A stretch of DNA of 64,000 bases. Origin: Nageia nagi (lineage: Eukaryota > Pinophyta). Below the pieces are notes generated by a model. It had not been told where the DNA came from. It ran no database searches and saw only the letters and a list, made by a program, of their open reading frames with translations. This document shows positions 11,790 to 22,689 of the stretch, piece after piece. Position numbers and translations under genes: made by a program. Location: the NCBI GenBank assembly GCA_050084985.1, contig JBITNC010000001.1, forward strand, positions 133,672,001 to 133,736,000, given 5' to 3'. The first letter of the stretch is position 1, and the number at the start of each line of letters is the position of its first letter.

Positions 11790-12710
11790 GAATCTTTTTT
11801 ACCCAAACATATTCTTGATGGTTTCAACTTTGGTATTTGGAAACTTTGGATGAGAGTTAAATTATAGGTAAGGAAGCTTTGGCAAATAGTAAATGAGGAC
11901 CTTGTACCTCCTATAGATGAGAAGGCACTAAAGGTTTACAACACAAAAAATGAGTTGGCAACCTACATGATCTTCTATGTAGTTTCAAATGATATCCTCT
12001 TAATGATTTCCTCTTCAACCTCGACAAAAGAAGCTTGAGATAAGCTTAAGCAAATATACCTTGGTTCAAAGTTTTCAAGAAGGTTTACCATTCTCTAAAA
12101 TTTGATTCAATATTATCAAGGGGAATATGAAAATGTGGCTATCTACTTGAACAAAATCATTGATCTAAGGACCCAACTTGTTGCTTATGGGTGCAATTGA
12201 ATCAATGATGAGTTCATGGTCTTCATCATTCTTCAAAGCCTTTCTTCAAAGTTTGGAAGCTTTGTGATGGTTATGAAAATAAGGCTTGATGATGAATAAG
12301 AAGTCTTCTCCCTTGAAAACCTTTCTAAGCTCCTTTTGAAGCATGAGGAAACCCTTAATAAAAAGGCGTTAATTTCTTCTCCTAAAGATAATAATGTTGC
12401 TCTTGGAGCAACCAAAACTCCTTTCAAGAATAAGTTCAACCATGAAAAGAAATCTTATCCTTCTTCCTCTAAAATGTTTGAGAAAATAGGTAATGGCAAC
12501 CACAATAGTAGGAACAATGGCAATAATAAGAACAACAACAAGAGCAATAGGAATGATACAACAACAACCATTTCAAATAAAGAGATGGAAAAGGAAAAAT
12601 AAATAATCTATATTCTAAGAAAAAGTTTGATGGTAATTATAACTTTTATGGAATCTAAGATCATAAAGAAGTTGATTACTACAAAAAGAAAAGAAAGGAA
12701 AAGAACAAAG
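11790..12710 (+). pseudogene. Copia gag pseudogene with zinc-knuckle remnant
   Basis: Reads ILDGFNFGIWKLWMRVKL, the classic opening of copia Gag. It continues through KVYNTKNELATYMIF, NKIIDLRTQLVAYG and DEFMVFIILQSLSSKFGSFV, and then a basic, Asn-rich tail (12480-12580). At about 12625-12690 the sequence reads YNFYGI-DHKEVDYYKKK, a CCHC knuckle in which the cysteines have become tyrosine or been lost. In-frame TAG, TGA and TAA codons break it. Gag would form the capsid and bind RNA. Confidence 0.8.
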
Positions 12711-12779
12711 GTAATGGAAATGTAAATAACTTTAAAGGAAAGAAGAATATTCAAGCTAGTTTTGCTATAGCATCTACTC

Positions 12780-13070
12780 CATGTCTCGATGTTTTTCATC
12801 TGATTGGATTGTTGACTCTGATTGCACTAATCACCTATGCTTTGAAAAAGGAAATATTTGAGACTTTTCAAAAGTATAAAAAATATGCGATTGTGATAGG
12901 TGATAACTCTACTCTTGAAGTCTAAGGAATTAGGAGTGTGTTGATTCATGAGAAGGTTCTTGATAATGTACTCTATGTTTCTAAGCATAGGATGAACCTT
13001 CTTTTCATGATCCAAGTTGCTAGAAAAGGGTACTCTTTTGAGTTTATCTCTCAATTATAGTGCATTAAGA
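12780..13070 (+). pseudogene. Copia protease pseudogene
   Basis: The sequence SDWIVDSDCTNHLCFEKG at about 12794-12850 is the copia protease active site (usually WILDSGCTNHM), with the catalytic Asp-Ser kept and Gly changed to Asp. LDNVLYVSKHRMNLLF (about 12959-13010) is the family's conserved C-terminal segment. Stops and a frame shift interrupt the frame. Confidence 0.8.
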
Positions 13071-13149
13071 AAGGAATTGCCACATTGGTTAAAGGATTAG
13101 TGAAATATGATATTTATATTATATATCAAGTTCCATCAAATATGTGTCT

Positions 13150-14040
13150 TACTACAAGTGTGTGTTCTAGAGGCAATATTTTGCACCAACATTTAGGGTA
13201 CCTTAACCATAAGACTATTTAAGTCATGAAAGACTAAGAATTTATGGAAGGTTTTCCTTAAATTTCTCCTTTGATTAGTTTATGTGAGAAGTGCATTCTT
13301 GGCAAGATGCATAGATAAAAGTTTGAAAAAGATAAGGCAACAAGAGCATCTCAACCCTTCAACTTGTGCATCAGATTTGATGGTTCCATTTTAGACTAGG
13401 TTGCTTGGAGGAGCATCTTACATCTTGAACTTCATTGATGACTTTAATAGGATGACCTTTGGGTATCTACTTAAGGATAAGGATCAAACCTTTGAGAGTT
13501 TTAAGATTTTTAAGGCCTTTGTTGAGAATCAAACTAACCTTAAAATCAAGATTTTAAGATCAGATAATGGAAGAAAATATAATAACAATGAGTTCAATAT
13601 TTATTGCATTAAGTATGGAATCAAGAGGTAGTTTACAATTCCATACAGTCATTAGCAAAAAGGTGTTGTTGAAAGAAAAAATAAGACAATTATGGAGATG
13701 GCTAGATGTAAGTTGGGTAATCTTCCTAGTTTCTTATGAGGTAAAGTTGTGAGCACTACTATTTACACATTGAATAGGTGTCCCACAAAAGTTGTTTAGG
13801 GAAAAACCCCTTTTGAGGTATGGTCAAAACGAAAACCTAACATTTCACACCTTAAAGTGTTTAGTTGTGAAGCATTCTCCTACATTATTTTTGAGAAAAT
13901 AAAAAAGTTCAAAAAAAAAGAGATAAAAAATGCATCTTTATGGTTATGATAGTTAGCATAGAGGCTATAGGCTCTACTCTCCATCCTATAAAGCTATGTT
14001 TATTTTAAGAGATGTAAAGTTCAATTAAATTCCTAAAGAA
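13150..14040 (+). pseudogene. Copia integrase pseudogene
   Basis: A GAG-pre-integrase zinc region reads HQHLGYLNHKTI (HxxxH) and LCEKCILGKMHR (CxxC) at about 13180-13320. The catalytic core follows: YILNFIDDFNRMTFGYLLKDK (first Asp) from 13422, ILRSDNGRKYNNNEFN (second Asp), and GVVERKNKTIMEMARC (catalytic Glu) at about 13660-13710. RCPTKVV-GKTPFEVW and HLKVFSCEAF mark the C-terminal part. About ten stops or shifts are present. The order integrase-before-RT identifies Ty1/copia. Confidence 0.85.
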
Positions 14041-14224
14041 TCTACTTCTAATGAGGATGTTGATGATCCAAAGGACTCTTTAGTTGCATCTAACTGATTA
14101 GAAATTAATATAAATAAGTTAGCTTAGGATCAAAATTCTCCAACATAAAGGGTAACAAGGAGCATGACTTGAAAAAAAATTTATTTACCAAGATTGACAA
14201 CAAGCATGATCCCTCAACCTTCAA

Positions 14225-15010
14225 ATAAGCTTTTAAGCATGAGTGCTGGATGGAAGCTATGAAAGTGGAGTATGAGGTGCTTATAAAAAATAAAACTTGA
14301 GATTTGGTTCCTTATCCCAATGAGAAGAATATTATTGGTAATAAGTGAATCTAAAAGGTCAAATTAAATTTAGTTGGAGATATTGAGAAATACAAGGCAA
14401 GGTTAGTAGCTAAAGGTTTTACTCAAAAATATAATGTAGATTATGAGGAAACCTTTGCTCCCTTGGAAAAGATGCCTACTGTGAGAATTATCCTTGCTCC
14501 TTCTATAGCTTAAGGATGGAAAGTTTTTCAAATTAACATCAAGAGTGCATTTCTCAATGGTGACTTAGATGTGAAAATCTTTATGAATTAAATAGAAGGG
14601 TTTATTATGGAAGGTAAAGAATCCTTTATGTGCAAGATAAAGAAGTCATTATATGGACATAACCAAGCACCTAGAGCCTAGTACAAGAAGATTTTAGGGT
14701 ATTTTGTAGACATTGGTTTCTTTAATTATTTTCTAACTCTGATCTATATGTACTCAATCAAGAAAAAGATGTGGTCTTGATTATCCTTTATTGGATGATC
14801 TTTTAATAACTAGGAATAATGATAAAATCATTCAAGAGTGCATATCCAAACTTAAGGTAACATTTGAAATGATTGATCTTGGTCTCCTGCACTACTATCT
14901 TGGAATGCAAGTGTATCAATACAAGGATTGTACTTATCTTAGTCAATCTAAGTATATATCAGATATCTTGCAAAAGTTTGGAATGGAGGAGTGTAAATAT
15001 GCCATGATCT
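14225..15010 (+). pseudogene. Copia reverse transcriptase pseudogene
   Basis: RVT_2 blocks in order: [57 protein letters not shown] (catalytic Asp changed to Asn in the DVKSAFLNG motif), KIKKSLYGHNQAPRA, and LLDDLLITRNN at about 14785-14820 (YVDDLLI in the family). GLLHYYLGMQVYQ and LSQSKYISDILQKFGM follow. Stops replace several Gln and Trp codons, and the frame changes near 14780. Confidence 0.88.
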
Positions 15011-15049
15011 CAATCTCTCTTGGAATCATTATTTCTCCAAGTTCCAACT

Positions 15050-15720
15050 CTCAATTAGTTGATGGTACAACTTACAGGCAATTAATTGGTAGTCTTTTAT
15101 ATTTGACTATATCCAAGTTAAATATTACCTTTGTAATGAATATGATGGCATGATTCATACAAAAACCTTATGTTGAGCACCTCAATGATATTAAACAAAT
15201 CTTGAGGTATGTTGCAAGGACTAAGGATCTTGCTCTTAAGTATTCTAAGTTACCCTTGTTTATTTTCTTTGGATTCTCAAATTCTAACTATGGAGGAGAT
15301 AGAGATGACAAGAGGTCAACCTTTGCATATGTGTTTAGCATTGATTCAAGTGCTATATCTTAGGCTTATAAGAAGTAACCAACTATTTTTCTTTCCACCA
15401 TAAAAGTCAAATATTATACCATGTCTATTGCAACCTAGGAAGCTATTTGGCTAAGGCATCTTTTGAAAGAAATTAGATATGAGCAAGTTGGCTCATCCTT
15501 GATTTATTTAGCTAATAAATCGACTATTTCTTTGGCTAAAAATCTTGTGCTCCATTAGAGAATAAAATATGTGAAAATCCATGCCCATTTTATTAGGAAG
15601 AACATTCTTGATGGCATCACATAGCTAGATTATTGTCCATACACCTTGAACTCCATTGATTTGTTAACCAAGCCCTCCCAAAAGCTCAATTTTGTAAGCT
15701 TAAGGATGCTATCAGGTTGG
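15050..15720 (+). pseudogene. Copia RNase H pseudogene
   Basis: YRQLIGSLLYLTISKLNI opens the RT-RNase H link. The RNase H part reads FGFSNSNYGGDRDDKRSTFAYVFS (normally DADWAGD-DDRRST), then EAIWLRHLLKEI, KYVKIHAHFIRK (H-HFIRE) and LTKPSQKLNF near 15670. The first catalytic Asp has become Asn. The element's coding region ends about 15745, leaving 0.7 kb of untranslated sequence before the 3' LTR. Confidence 0.8.
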
Positions 15721-16451
15721 TGAAGTTACCATCAAGGGGGAGTGAAGTTTGAATTCTTATGTTGAATTCATGTTTGTGATGACAAATTCACCCTTAGGAG
15801 GATTTTATGTTGTATAGTGTTGATTTTATTGTACACCCTCATGGTAAGTTTGCTTTGCATAAGGAACTTGTATAAATTTTTAAGGCAAAAATAATTGGCC
15901 AATCTAGCATTGTTCAATTATGCATGTGTGAGGAACTCTTATGTGTCTTTTGGCACTATTTATTTATCCATATGTGAAGAACTCGTATGTGCATGCTCTA
16001 TTTTGTAATGATAATCAACTCATATTTTATATATAGTAGGTGATTATGAGTTTTGGCTTGGCATCTTCGTGATGAATTATAGTGCACCATTGATTAGTTC
16101 ATGATGGCATTTGTGTGATTCATCTATCCTTGTTGATATGAATATGTTGCATCTAATTGATCTTGTTATTTGAGCTACTTATGAATTGTAGGTTTCTTTA
16201 AGATTGTAGGTTAATTTAGATATGCAGGCTCTTAGAGACTTCTCATGACTTCTAGTTGGATGACTACTTCATGTACATTGAAACAAGTTATGGTTAATGA
16301 TTGTATTTGACAAAGTAGTGAGTCTCAAACTAGACCTTTCTTACTTCACAAATATATAGAAAGTTCTTATCTCTATTGTATCTATTTGGAGGAGAACTCT
16401 CTTACTTTCTCTCTTTCTTCTCTCTTATTTACTCTATCCCAGTATTGCATT

Positions 16452-16460
16452 AAGGGGGAG
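16452..16460 (+). other. Polypurine tract of copia element
   Basis: aagggggag immediately precedes the TG of the 3' LTR, the standard plus-strand primer of plant copia elements. Confidence 0.85.
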
Positions 16461-16950
16461 TGTTAGAATGTATAATACATTATTGTAAAGGTTATGTAAT
16501 AATCTTCTATGTAAGTTCACTAATACTTATGATACCTTAAGTATTTAAGTGAATATAAAAATGTAACTTATCCTACACTCCATGTCATGAGCATGCCCCT
16601 TAGGTAAAAGGATGTGCATGTCATGCTTTTGTATGTTGGATAAAAGCATGATTCAAATAAGAATTTTGACCTATAAATAGAAGGCTCCCTCTTTGTGATC
16701 ACACAATAATTTGTAGAGAAAAGTTATGCTATAGGATAGTGCTTAGGAGTTTAGATTAGGATGATTGTAAGAGATTCATGTTTGTGAATGAAGTAAAGAT
16801 CTAGTTAGTGGATGTACTCCTAGTTGGAGGAACCACTTACATCTTGTGTTACATTATGAGATTGCTTTATGAGTTTGTTAGATGTGAATTTTGAGCTTTC
16901 ATGTGATCTTAGGAGTTTAGAGTTGCTTATGTTATATTTTAGTTCTATCA
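16461..16950 (+). repeat. 3' LTR of copia element
   Basis: Starts TGTTAGAATG and ends TTCTATCA. It is 490 bases against 502 for the 5' LTR, with a TATA box at 16672-16679. It is followed directly by the agaac target duplication. Confidence 0.92.
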
Positions 16951-17206
16951 AGAACTTGCTATCAAATGTTTTAAAGCTTAGATTTATGCCTAAACATTGC
17001 ATCTGCATGAATACTCTTAACACCTTCTTAGAAAATCCATCATGTGTATTTTGCAACATATACATTCTCCCACTTTTTTCATATATGATTATTGAGGCAC
17101 TCTCAATCTCAACACTTGATGTAAAACCATTTTTAACTACTCTTTGATGAATCTCCATACTTTCATCTTGAGCCCATGCAATGGTTCACACCAAGATAAT
17201 GCTAAC
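16951..17206 (-). pseudogene. PPR protein pseudogene, upstream part
   Basis: The minus strand from 17158 reads MEIHQRVVKNGFTSSVEIES, then SIIIYEKSGRMYML, KKVLRVFMQMQCLGINLS and KTFDSKFL. These correspond to consecutive PLS-type pentatricopeptide repeats. The usual MYAKCG has become IYEKSG, and the A-L-LF-QMQ-GI-PN helix pair is recognisable. The unit before it (17206-17160) gives a weak VLPAC-like segment. The gene continues at 8443 after removal of the copia element, and it was cut again at 17206 by element 2. I do not see its amino-terminal part on the far side (51065 onward). Organelle-targeted RNA-binding protein family; a pseudogene here. Confidence 0.75.
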
Positions 17207-19161
17207 TATATTCCTTAAAAATAAAACTTAAAATTTAGGTAATTCTATTTTTTATTCTTTATTATTTCATTCTTCACTAATTGGGATTTGTGTATATAAG
17301 AGTACCTGGGAGAACATTATTCTTTTAGAATCTTCATGAGTTGTAAAATTTTGTATTCTTTCATCATAAATCCCCCCTCTTCTTATTTTTTTTTTTAGGG
17401 TGTCAAGATTCATTTTTTTTATTATTACCTAGGAATTATATGAATAAAGCCACCTAGGAGTTTTTTTATTCTTTAGTACATAGGAATTATATAAATTAGG
17501 TTACCCAAAAATTATGTCAATAAGACTTGTGTCAATTTTATATTTTTCTATTCTTCAATGATCGGAAGTTGAGAGGCCTCGAGAATCATGTCATCTTCTC
17601 CAAGTATACTCAAGAATTCATGCATGTAAAAGTTCTCAAAGTTATATTAATTACCTTAGATTATTTATGAATTATTGGCACAAATGTCCAAAACTTGTAC
17701 ATATTTAGAGTTCCATTTTTAAAGAATATCAATAGTGCCCAGTGATTTTGAAAGATGACATCATAATTTTTGATCAAAATCAATAGGTCCCAAAGCAAGT
17801 AATGGTGGATGCAAATTTTTGAAGAATATCAATAGAGCCCAATAATTTTAGAAGGTGATGTCACATTTTTTTGTGAAAATCAATGAGTCTTAGAGAAATC
17901 AGAATTTTGATAGAGCTTGTCGATCCTAAGATATGACATCATGATTTTTGACTAAAATTAGTGGGTCCCAGAAGAAAAAAATCATAAATAAAGCCTAATA
18001 ATTTTGAAGGATGATGTCACAAATTTTGGTAAAAATAAGTAGGTCCTAAAAGAACTAGATCATCAACAAAGCTCGAAAGAAGAACATAGAGCTTGCCAAG
18101 TAAGTGGAAGAGTAATGCATAAAAAAGAACACCCAGGTCTACTTCATTTTAAGTGTTTGAATTTCAAGGCTCTATTAATGTGTCGACAATAACTCATTTT
18201 CACATAACAATGGCAATTCTTCTTGATCCAAGTGAACATAATGTCTACCAACCATCATTACTTTGATTGCTAATATCCATAGTAGAGATCATAAAGATTA
18301 CAGAGAAGTAGATGGAGGCTAATAAAGCATACAACCAAATTGTACTAATAAATATGCAATTAAATAACTACTCAATCAACTACAGTGCTACCTTCAATCA
18401 ACAACAGTGTTATATTAAATTAGCTATAGGGCTAAGGAAGGAGTAGTCAATAACATATTAGAAGGATTATGGCTCTATGGACATGGTCGACTAGAAGTTG
18501 TAAATACCTAGATGATTCAAATAGTTATGTTGATTAGTACTTTTCTACTATATAATCTAGCATAGTTGTAACATTTATATAAATAGTACTATTTTAGTTG
18601 TTTAATTCAATTCTAGTAGTAATGTATATTAATGAGACCCAACCACCCAAGGGAGGGGAATTTGTATAAATAGCTAGTTTTTAGAAATTAAGAAGGTCAA
18701 AAATTTTAGCAAATTTGCCCTAATCTATAAAAGCAATTCAGATATGATAGTGCAAATAGATAATGCTTTGCCCTCTTGCAACAAAGTGGCTATTATTACT
18801 TTTGTGAATGTTATGTGTGGAATGTTTTCTTCAATATTATGATTGCAAGACCCTAAGTGCAAGATAGTCTGTTATTATTAATCTTGGCTATGGATTGCTA
18901 TTTATGCTGTAATGCTTAGGTTGTAAATTTTCTATTTTAGTTATTTATTTGCTTATCTCTTTCTTGTAACTCTCCATATTTTTTTTTCTATTACTTTTGA
19001 CCTTAAATATATATAGGAATCAACCTATAAACTAGAGATTGAGCAAAAAACCAACACAAGCACATCCCCACCACCTTCCACTCTTTCAAGAAACCTACCA
19101 TTATGAGAAGTGGAGAACACAAATAGACCAAACCCTTAAGGTTATGCTATACTGATCAATA
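17207..19161 (+). repeat. 5' LTR of element 2
   Basis: Aligns with 29741-30716 plus 50187-51064 and, reversed, with 59707-61519. It opens TATATTCC where the other copies have TGTATTC, a G-to-A change, and ends GATCAATA where the others have GATCAACA. It contains a degenerate array of about 80-100 base units carrying TGACATCA or TGATGTCA at 17756, 17856, 17934 and 18012. I could not identify a convincing primer binding site after 19161. Confidence 0.85.
17756..18019. promoter_or_regulatory. Array of four TGACATCA/TGATGTCA motifs in element 2 LTR
   Basis: The 8-base word occurs as TGACATCA (17756, 17934) and as its reverse complement TGATGTCA (17856, 18012). Each lies in a unit with atttttgatcaaaatcaatgg-type surroundings. 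Both forms are one transition from the palindrome TGACGTCA, the bZIP/CRE-type site. A promoter or enhancer role is inferred only. Confidence 0.45.
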
Positions 19162-19440
19162 GTAGCCAATTTTATTTTTAGCATGCTCAATTGGATGTAA
19201 GCTAAATATCATATTTAGTAAGCATTATTAGGATTGATAGCCTCATTTGGTGGGTTATCAAATTGTTACTTTAATATTATAAGGTTTTTGTAACTTTATT
19301 GGTGACTTTACTGTCAACCAATCAAAGTTTTTGAACTCTAGCACCTCCAGAATGTAGACTAACAAGAAGTAGTGCTATAAATTCCCTTAGATAGCCTAGA
19401 TTTCAAGAGCTATCACTTGCTCATAAGAGGATTAGATGAA
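19162..19440 (+). other. Leader between 5' LTR and gag of element 2
   Basis: No recognisable domain. I looked for a PBS directly after the LTR end (gtagccaatttta) and found no confident tRNA match. Confidence 0.4.
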
Positions 19441-20720
19441 ATATATCTTAGGTTGTGTCTCCTTTGATTCCTTTAAGGGCTACACCTTTGTCAATTATAT
19501 TAGACTCATTCCCAAAAAATCCTTCACCTCCTATACATTCTCCAAGTATGGCTCAACTAGCAAATCTTTTTACCTGGAATAATAGTCATCCTTTGGTTGA
19601 TCTGCTAATTCACCACCTATACCTCAAGCAACTTTTAAAGTTTTTCCTAAGTATGATGGCTTTGAAAAGATACCATATGAGCATTATCAAGATGTATCAT
19701 TGTTAGCTTCAAGCTTTAATATCATTGATGAAACTATAATAATAACATTATTGTCACACTCTTTTGAAGGCAAAGTAGTTGAGTGGTTTAGAACTCTCAC
19801 CCTCCAATCTATAAATTCATGGGAAGAGTTGTGTTAGGCCTTAATTAAAAGTTTTTTTGTATATGGTAATTATAGCATGTTCCTTAGCCTCATAGCATGT
19901 ATCAAAAGACATCCACATGAATTTATTAATGATTTTAGTATCAAATTTGAAAGAACATGGAAATCCATACTGATAAGGATTAGATCAACAAATGCTCAAG
20001 CTCTGGTATATTATCAAAAATATTTTCTTTCTAACCTCAATATGCTTATGGTTATATTAGGAGATACATTCCCATATATTTACTAGATAGCAAAGACTAC
20101 AAAACATACCTTGGTATCCTCTTGTAAAATGCAACCTAGAATAATTATACCTATATTTCCTAGTTTACCTCCTAAGCAAACTCCCCAAATAGGTCACCCT
20201 GGAGTCCTAGCTTTACCACCTCCTCCCAAGCCTACTATTCAAAATCAACTACCAACATTACCTACTCTTACATCCATAAGCATTGGTACTGAACCTAAAT
20301 CTCAAGAAGATGAAAGGATAAGGTAGTTGGAGATAACTATCAGAAATCTATCCAACAAGCTCACTCTGTAAGAAAGGTAGAATCATGGTTTCAACTATAG
20401 AAGATATGATAATTAGTATCAAACAAGATTCTAGCCTAAGGTCAATCAGCCAAAATAATCTAATTCTCCTAAAATAATTGAGAATGTTTTTATGATCAAT
20501 GCTATATATAGTGCTACTTTAGGCATTACAAAATGGTGTCCACCATGTTTAGCTCCTCATTTTCTAGATTCATGTGTGGTATATCAATATCAATATTTGG
20601 AGTTACATTTTCACTATATGGTAGAACCTAATTTAGATCCTATTTCTGACCTCATAATGGTCAACTTTTGAGTTTCAAAATATGCTAAAGAATAAGCAAA
20701 TTGTGTTCAAAATCAAGAAA
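19441..20720 (+). pseudogene. Element 2 gag pseudogene
   Basis: From about 19640 the frame reads FPKYDGFEKIPYEHYQDVS, SHSFEGKVVEWFRTL and INSWEELC-ALIKSFFVYGN, then CIKRHPHEFINDFSIKFERTW and a helix-rich segment. This is the retrotransposon gag fold with the WF motif and the L-x-R-x-x-x-E-s-i-x-d-f-x-x-R/K-F signature of Tat-type Gag. The tail (20150-20310) is strongly Pro-rich. A possible metal-binding remnant (WCPPCLAPHFLDSC, about 20535-20577) lies further on. Frames change near 19860, and stops occur throughout. Confidence 0.75.
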
Positions 20721-21214
20721 CTTCTTCAGCAACCCCATAGTAGCTTCAAGCCACTTAGCAGTATTTATCTCCCACTCAAGCCCAATCTAAACCTAAGAAA
20801 GCTAAGATTCCCTTAGGTTAGCCTCAAAACCAACATCATCAAGTCCTATTTAACCTTGGTAATATTCTAATAAGTTCAAGTGCTATTTTGTCAAACTCGA
20901 GTACTAGTGCCCCGAGTGAAACAAACCTTGTTGCAATAATAAAAGAAGTCCCAAAGAAAGAAATACCTCAAACATTAAGATATCCTTTCATCATTGATTA
21001 TCATAAAGAAAAGGCTACTCGACATTTCATAACACATCAACAAGTAGAGCCAAGTAAGTCCATCCCATATGCTCTATATAATATTATGAAAGATTTGAAG
21101 AAAATTCCTTCTAGGACGATAATGTTTGGTGCATTAAAGATACTAGGCCAATTAGATCTTTTGTAAGAATCTTTAAAATTACAAAATAGTAAAAAGAAGA
21201 CAAATGAAGAAAAT

Positions 21215-21620
21215 CCTATCTATGCTATGTCTGAAGTTGTCCCTCTAGCTCCAATAGGTGTAACAAGACCCTCACTTTTCTATTTATCCTTGAGATTAGA
21301 AGGTTGGGTAGTAAATAATTATATGATTGATACTGGAGTTGCTATAACTATTATTCCTAAAGCTATTGCAGATGAAATGAAATTGTATATTACAAGATGC
21401 ATTAACAGTGTCATATAGTTAGATTCTTCCTCAGTAGATGTTGTTGGTAGTGTTAAAGGTGTTCAAATAACCTTGAATGCCTTCCTTGATATTCATGTTG
21501 TCCAAGACATTATTATAGTTGATCTTCCACCTCTATTTAGAATTTGTCTTTCCAAAGAATTTACTACTAAATTGGGAGGGTACCTAGCCTTAGACTATAG
21601 CCATCTTCTACTTCCTTTCC
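21215..21620 (+). pseudogene. Element 2 protease pseudogene
   Basis: VVNNYMIDTGVAITIIPKAIADEMKL at about 21309-21386 is a retropepsin active site (D-T-G kept), followed by the flap region and FLDIHVVQDIIIVDLPPLFRICLSKEF, which corresponds to the conserved substrate-pocket strand (usually ILGRPW or LLSRDF-like). It is in the same frame as the gag end and the RNase H downstream, so one Gag-PR-RNH polyprotein is likely for the ancestor. Confidence 0.75.
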
Positions 21621-21859
21621 AAAACAAATAGGTGAAGATTCTAAATGAGGACACTAAAACTATCCATCTTAAGAGGATCAATGAAGTCAATTGTATAAAT
21701 GATCCACAACTAGTGGAAATAATTGAAAGTGCCATACTAAAGGAATCACTACTGATAATCAAAGTTTTATCATCCAATGATCTAAATTATTAGGTCATAG
21801 ATGCGAGCATGGGGAATTATTATCTATATGAAAAAGTTTAAGCAGTTTTAGTTATTGAT

Positions 21860-22310
21860 GATAAAGAACATGAGTTATGGATGATGTATTTTGATGGTTC
21901 TCAATGTAGACATGGATGTGGGACTAAAGTGATCTTTAACTCTCCAAATAAGACTACCAAAAGATTCTCCTTTCAATTCACATGGGCCTGTACAAATAAT
22001 GTTGTTGAGTATGAAGCCCTTTATTTAGGGTTATCTAAACTAATTAGTATAGATATTAGATGCCTAATTTTCCATGGTGATTCTGAGTTAGTCATTAAGT
22101 AAGTTAGAAATTAGATCAATGTAAAACACCATTATCTAAAGAACTATAAGAATAGAGTGTGGAATTTATTAGAGTCATTTCTGGCTATCAATTTTGTATA
22201 TGCTCCTAGAAAGCACAACTAAATAGCTAATACACTTGCTGGAAATGGAGCATGTTATAACCCTGCTCATCATACAAGAGGATCTCTTGGAGTCAAAGTT
22301 TAGTGTAGGC
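21860..22310 (+). pseudogene. Extra RNase H domain lying upstream of the RT, element 2
   Basis: Reads WMMYFDGSQCRHGCGTKVIF, then NNVVEYEALYLGLS, IFHGDSELVIK and a final IANTLAGNG. The motif set D...E...GDS...(D/N)xLA is that of the Tat additional RNase H: compare MTIHFDGSQCEQGGGAGVLF in element 3 at 41084, where the domain lies after the RT. The fourth catalytic residue is Asn (ANTLA), probably from a G-to-A change of an Asp codon. The unusual point is position: the domain follows protease and precedes RT, while another RNase H follows the RT. The order is continuous with no sign of a rearrangement boundary. Confidence 0.8.
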
Positions 22311-22689
22311 CTTTAGTACCTAATGTTGCAAACTTCTAGCAGGTATTTGACTCCAATGAGCATATTTTCATCTTCTTTATAGATGAAGTAGTGGCTCACA
22401 CTTTTGGTACTAAAGAAATGCCTAATTATTTCTAAGAATCAGATGTCATTCAACTTAGAAACAATGTAATACCAAAAGGAATGCTCTCTTTTGAAAAACT
22501 ATTTGACTTAGAAGATGTCCTAAAGGCCAAGTCTTTGATCATCTTGAAGGAGAACTATGTTGAGCTGGAGGTAAAGCTTAGCAAATATGTTAAACTTGAT
22601 TTAGAGTGTTTTATGATAGAAAAGGTTGCTATGTATTATATTTATCATGATTTTTCTTAGGTGATTGCTTAGACTTATGATGATCTTAA

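Larger units (their letters stand above)
8444..16950 (+). mobile_element. Complete but dead Ty1/copia retrotransposon, 8.5 kb
   Basis: Bounded by two LTRs starting TGTTARAATG and ending in CA, with a perfect 5-base target duplication. The order gag, protease, integrase, RT, RNase H is diagnostic of Ty1/copia. The LTRs differ by roughly a tenth of their bases as judged by eye, so insertion is old but more recent than the PPR pseudogene it splits. The element has a 2.8 kb non-coding stretch between PBS and gag and about 0.7 kb between RNase H and the polypurine tract. Nonsense codons in every domain show that it cannot encode functional proteins. Confidence 0.92.

Noticed and set aside
17090-17180. 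Simple tandem repeat shared with 8110-8430
   Set aside because: The similarity among these segments is explained better by homologous PPR repeats of one pseudogene on the minus strand.
19103-19161. Gag start codon inside the element 2 LTR
   Set aside because: An ATG open to the LTR end is kept in two LTRs but lost in the element 5 LTR, so it is not a conserved start.
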